From the NCBI RefSeq assembly GCF_020700235.1, contig NZ_CP085305.1, positions 434,001 through 498,000 on the forward strand: a DNA stretch of 64,000 nt, read 5' to 3'. Position 1 is the stretch's first letter. Each line of letters begins with the position of its first letter. This DNA comes from Haladaptatus pallidirubidus. Its GTDB lineage: Archaea; Halobacteriota; Halobacteria; Halobacteriales; Haladaptataceae. The notes beneath the pieces are model-generated. The model was not told the origin of the DNA. It saw only the letters and a program-made list of their open reading frames with translations, and ran no database searches. Positions 62,001 through 64,000 of this stretch are shown here, piece by piece. The position numbers and the translations under genes were made by a program.

Positions 62001-62492
62001 ATGCACCAGGTAATTTACGCACTCGTAGAAGCATCGACTGAAGACACTGCGCTTGCATGCGGAAAAGCAGCGTTTGACCGGCTTGTCGGAGCTGGCCCCG
62101 ACAATGCTGCCATCTTTGACTACTACGTGACGTTCGATGACGAGCGGTCATCCGTCGCAGGCAAGGCTCGGTGGGGCGACCTTCCGGTTGTCGCACCAGT
62201 CGACTCAGACGACGGCGAAAAACTCTTAGAACGTGGCTGGGAGGCAACCAGGCAAGAGTTCGAACGCAATCTCGAACGGGTAAGAACTGCGGTCAACGAG
62301 TTCAGTGATGACGAGCTCATGCACGACAAAGATCTCGCCCGACATGCCTGCTACAATCTCGGTGCGTATCGTGGTCCGTCGCTCTACCTGTACACTGAAT
62401 TCGGTGACGCGATTCGCAATCGTGAACACCTTGAGCATGTACTCAGTGCTGACGAGCAGGTGTGGATCATTCCGGCGGATGTCCACTATTAG
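62001..62492 (+). CDS. Haloarchaeal hypothetical protein
   Basis: From the ATG at 62001 (MHQVIYALVEASTEDTALAC) the acidic soluble protein has 163 residues, with FDYYVTFDDERSSVAGKARW and a late SLYLYTEFGDAIRNREHLEH. The codons open further upstream belong to the repeat and are not homologous coding sequence. I do not recognise a family; its place after toxin-antitoxin and SWIM genes suggests mobile-element cargo. Confidence 0.65.
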   Translation: MHQVIYALVEASTEDTALACGKAAFDRLVGAGPDNAAIFDYYVTFDDERSSVAGKARWGDLPVVAPVDSDDGEKLLERGWEATRQEFERNLERVRTAVNEFSDDELMHDKDLARHACYNLGAYRGPSLYLYTEFGDAIRNREHLEHVLSADEQVWIIPADVHY

Positions 62493-62545
62493 TTGGTAAG
62501 AAATCGTTTCAATTTTCGGCTCGGAGACGGAAACATACTTTTCTG

Positions 62546-62938
62546 TTACTTACCATACGCGTCGAGGAGATCCCATTCTTCGCGCATCAGTTCTCGAACG
62601 CCGTGTTCAAGTATCCCCTCACCGAGTGAGATGGCCTGGTAGTACGAGTAAAGCCCATCACTGTCGGGTGTCTTCTGTTTTCGATTCTCGACGAGTCCTA
62701 CATCGACGAGTGCATCGAGATGATAGTGGAGCGTGTTTGAGGGAAGGTCAAGGCCCTGTTCGAGTTCTTTTGCACTGTGGGCTCCTGTTTCGGTGAGAAA
62801 ATGGAGAATCCGGAAGCGGGTTTCGTTCCCGATAGCTCGCTGCATGGCTAGATACTGTTCGAGAGAGAGGAGACTGTGTTCCGGCAGGAGTCCTGCCAGA
62901 TCATCCGCGTCGGGGGACGAACGATCGGTTTCAGCCAT
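62546..62938 (-). CDS. ArsR-type winged-helix regulator
   Basis: After an acidic leader this 130-residue protein has a helix-turn-helix, IGNETRFRILHFLTETGAHS and AKELEQGLDLPSNTLHYHLD, with the wing LVDVGLVENRKQKTPDSDGL. These match ArsR-like regulators, including the (R/T)LHYHL recognition helix. No metal-binding Cys motif is seen, so it may sense something else. It is divergent from the short truncated gene at 63034 and may once have regulated it. Confidence 0.9.
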   Translation of the reverse strand: MAETDRSSPDADDLAGLLPEHSLLSLEQYLAMQRAIGNETRFRILHFLTETGAHSAKELEQGLDLPSNTLHYHLDALVDVGLVENRKQKTPDSDGLYSYYQAISLGEGILEHGVRELMREEWDLLDAYGK

Positions 62939-63033
62939 ATTGAGTACTTACTCACACAGATGCATAAGTACTCGCTGACTCAGCACTTACAGAAAAGTAG
63001 CTTATTTATATACTGGCGCGAAATGGAAGTGTA

Positions 63034-63090
63034 ATGCGCGACCGTCTCCTCGACGAACTCGGCGAGCTAGCTCACTCACACTTTCTTTAA
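63034..63090 (+). pseudogene. Truncated gene start, 18 codons, next to a TnpB-type element
   Basis: An AT-rich TATA-like sequence (near 63001-63010) lies about 25 bases before an ATG that opens MRDRLLDELGELAHSHFL and then stops, directly at the edge of the insertion-element-like sequence at 63091. Its position, divergent from the ArsR gene, suggests the target gene of that regulator was cut by the element. The product is too short to name. Confidence 0.4.
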
Positions 63091-63136
63091 TCAGCGAGGG
63101 AACCCCGGCCATTAGGTCGGGTGGGGAATCGTGTCA
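63091..63136 (+). mobile_element. Terminus-like hairpin of IS200/IS605 (TnpB) element
   Basis: A stem, CCCCGGCC with loop ATTA then GGTCGGGTGGGG (about 63103-63126), is followed by AATCGTGTCAC. Similar GC-rich hairpins ending in GTCAC form the right end of haloarchaeal TnpB elements and the 3' end of their guide RNA. The TnpB remnant near 11560 ends in GTCAC too. Here it lies just outside the helix-ribbon gene and tnpB, either as the end of the present element or as a relic of another copy. Confidence 0.45.
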
Positions 63137-63157
63137 CTTGACTACGCTGTCCACCGC

Positions 63158-63292
63158 TCAATCGGCACTGCCGGAATCCAACTCTTTCTGCGCGTAGAGC
63201 ATCATCCCCTTCCACGTTAGTCCGTGGCGCTTCTTCGTCTCTTTTAGTCGTTCGTACTGGTCGTCGTCTACCTTGAAGTTGATGTTTGGCAT
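63158..63292 (-). CDS. Ribbon-helix-helix-like small protein beside tnpB
   Basis: ATG at 63292, TGA at 63158. This 44-residue product (MPNINFKVDDDQYERLKETK, then KRHGLTWKGMMLYAQKEL) has one beta strand and two helices, as in ribbon-helix-helix repressors. It is divergent from tnpB, with 54 bases between the start codons, in the place normally held by tnpA in full IS605 elements. It probably regulates tnpB or the element (inference). Confidence 0.65.
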   Translation of the reverse strand: MPNINFKVDDDQYERLKETKKRHGLTWKGMMLYAQKELDSGSAD

Positions 63293-63346
63293 ACTGCATT
63301 TTTCTAATCCGATGTGATTAAGTTTGTCTAAGTTCTATCTAAGGAT

Positions 63347-64000
63347 GTGTCCGAGACGGTGACGAAAACGCTACAGGCAACGCTCGCCACGCCCACCACG
63401 GGCAAAGAGCAACGCCTACAGCGACTCTTGGACACCTATCGAACCGCACTCCACGACGCCTTCGACGCCGGGGCGAACACAATGTCTACCGTCAACGACG
63501 TTGTGACGCCCTACGACCTGCCGTACCAAGCCAAAGACGCGCTCAAATCCTACGTCCCGAAACTCCGCAAAACGTACGACGCCGAGGAGTTAGACGATGA
63601 GCATCCGCTTCGACTCGTCAACCGGGCCGCAAAGTTCGACTACTCCGACGAGCGCGAACACGGCTTCGTCTGGCAGGCTCCACAACCCGGTCGCGGGACG
63701 AACTTCTGGATACCACTCCGTATCAACCCGGATCAAGAATCCCTGTGGTTCGACCTGCTCTCCGAAGACTCGAAGGCGGGCGAACTACGACTACAGCGAC
63801 ACCGCACGTCATGGGAGTTGCACGTCACCGTCGAATACTCAGTCGAACAACCGACCGACTCGGACGACAAAACGTATATCGGTTTCGACGTAGGTGAGAG
63901 CGCGTTGATAACGGGCTGTGCCCTCAAACGCGACGTACCACGGAAACCGATGCTCGTCAGCGGCAGTCAAGCACGACACCTCCGCAAAGAAATGTTCACA
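63347..64000 (+). CDS. tnpB: TnpB-type RNA-guided nuclease, 5' part (runs off the window)
   Basis: A GTG at 63347 (no in-frame ATG nearby) opens 218 codons without a stop to the window edge. The product starts VSETVTKTLQATLATPTTGK, with LLDTYRTALHDAFDAGANTM and the strand YIGFDVGESALITGCAL, whose Asp is the first RuvC catalytic residue. IS1341-type TnpB proteins are about 400-430 residues, so roughly half is present. The RuvC part and zinc finger beyond the edge cannot be judged. It is coded divergently from a ribbon-helix-helix-like protein. Confidence 0.88.
   Translation, partial: MSETVTKTLQATLATPTTGKEQRLQRLLDTYRTALHDAFDAGANTMSTVNDVVTPYDLPYQAKDALKSYVPKLRKTYDAEELDDEHPLRLVNRAAKFDYSDEREHGFVWQAPQPGRGTNFWIPLRINPDQESLWFDLLSEDSKAGELRLQRHRTSWELHVTVEYSVEQPTDSDDKTYIGFDVGESALITGCALKRDVPRKPMLVSGSQARHLRKEMFT

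Noticed and set aside
1..64000. CRISPR arrays, tRNA and rRNA genes
   Set aside because: I looked for regularly spaced repeats and for tRNA- or rRNA-like sequence and found none. Direct repeats present are only pairs, without CRISPR-like spacing.

Overview
The window is haloarchaeal. Supporting signs are acidic proteins, many twin-arginine (Tat) signals, Tat-lipobox lipoproteins, IclR and PadR regulators, short CPxCG zinc-finger proteins, TFB-type zinc ribbons and IS1341-type TnpB elements. Intergenic DNA is very AT-rich and many genes are near 50% GC, with sharply GC-richer patches. Decayed insertion sequences and broken genes are frequent. Together this suggests an accessory island or a secondary replicon. 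No rRNA, tRNA or CRISPR array was found.

Region 1 (0.3-11.5 kb). A minus-strand run encodes a TatD-like hydrolase, two TIM-barrel epimerase-like proteins, a UbiA-like prenyltransferase and, a little upstream, an alkaline-phosphatase/phosphodiesterase-fold protein. This is the gene content of the bacterial ebo (metabolite traffic) cluster without eboA and eboD. Two small zinc-binding proteins lie inside it on the other strand. Then come a TIM-barrel isomerase, a Gfo/Idh/MocA oxidoreductase, a Tat-exported double DUF1080 (3-keto-glycoside hydrolase family) protein and TatA.

Region 2 (12-30 kb). A complete BMP-type nucleoside ABC importer is followed by a Tat-exported multicopper oxidase, a Tat-exported TIM-barrel isomerase and two very large secreted-type sugar dehydrogenases flanked by cupredoxin domains. 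The larger one also carries ThuA-like and malectin-like domains. Together with DUF1080 and Gfo/Idh/MocA this suggests sugar or glycoside oxidation outside the cell, partly through 3-keto intermediates (inference).

Region 3 (30-48 kb). This catabolic island has three IclR regulators, an aldehyde dehydrogenase, an amidohydrolase-Rieske-BCCT operon, a saccharopine-dehydrogenase-like protein, an old-yellow-enzyme-type flavoprotein and a sodium/solute symporter. Remnants of a short-chain fatty acid transporter, an alcohol dehydrogenase, a RidA protein and insertion sequences lie between them. The same 6-N7-6 palindrome, AATTCG-N7-CGAATT, lies before one IclR gene and before the divergent amidohydrolase operon, and a shorter form lies before the decayed operon.

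Region 4 (48-64 kb). This is a mobile-element-like region: a PadR regulator, a VirB2-like pilin candidate, a large surface protein, a VirB6/TrbL-like membrane protein and associated genes, but no ATPase. It continues with a DUF4268 nuclease-like protein, a tandem GIY-YIG protein, a small membrane protein, zinc-ribbon microproteins, an MNT-HEPN toxin-antitoxin pair, a SWIM protein, an HTH/TumE-like pair lying between direct repeats, an ArsR regulator and a TnpB element that runs off the end.
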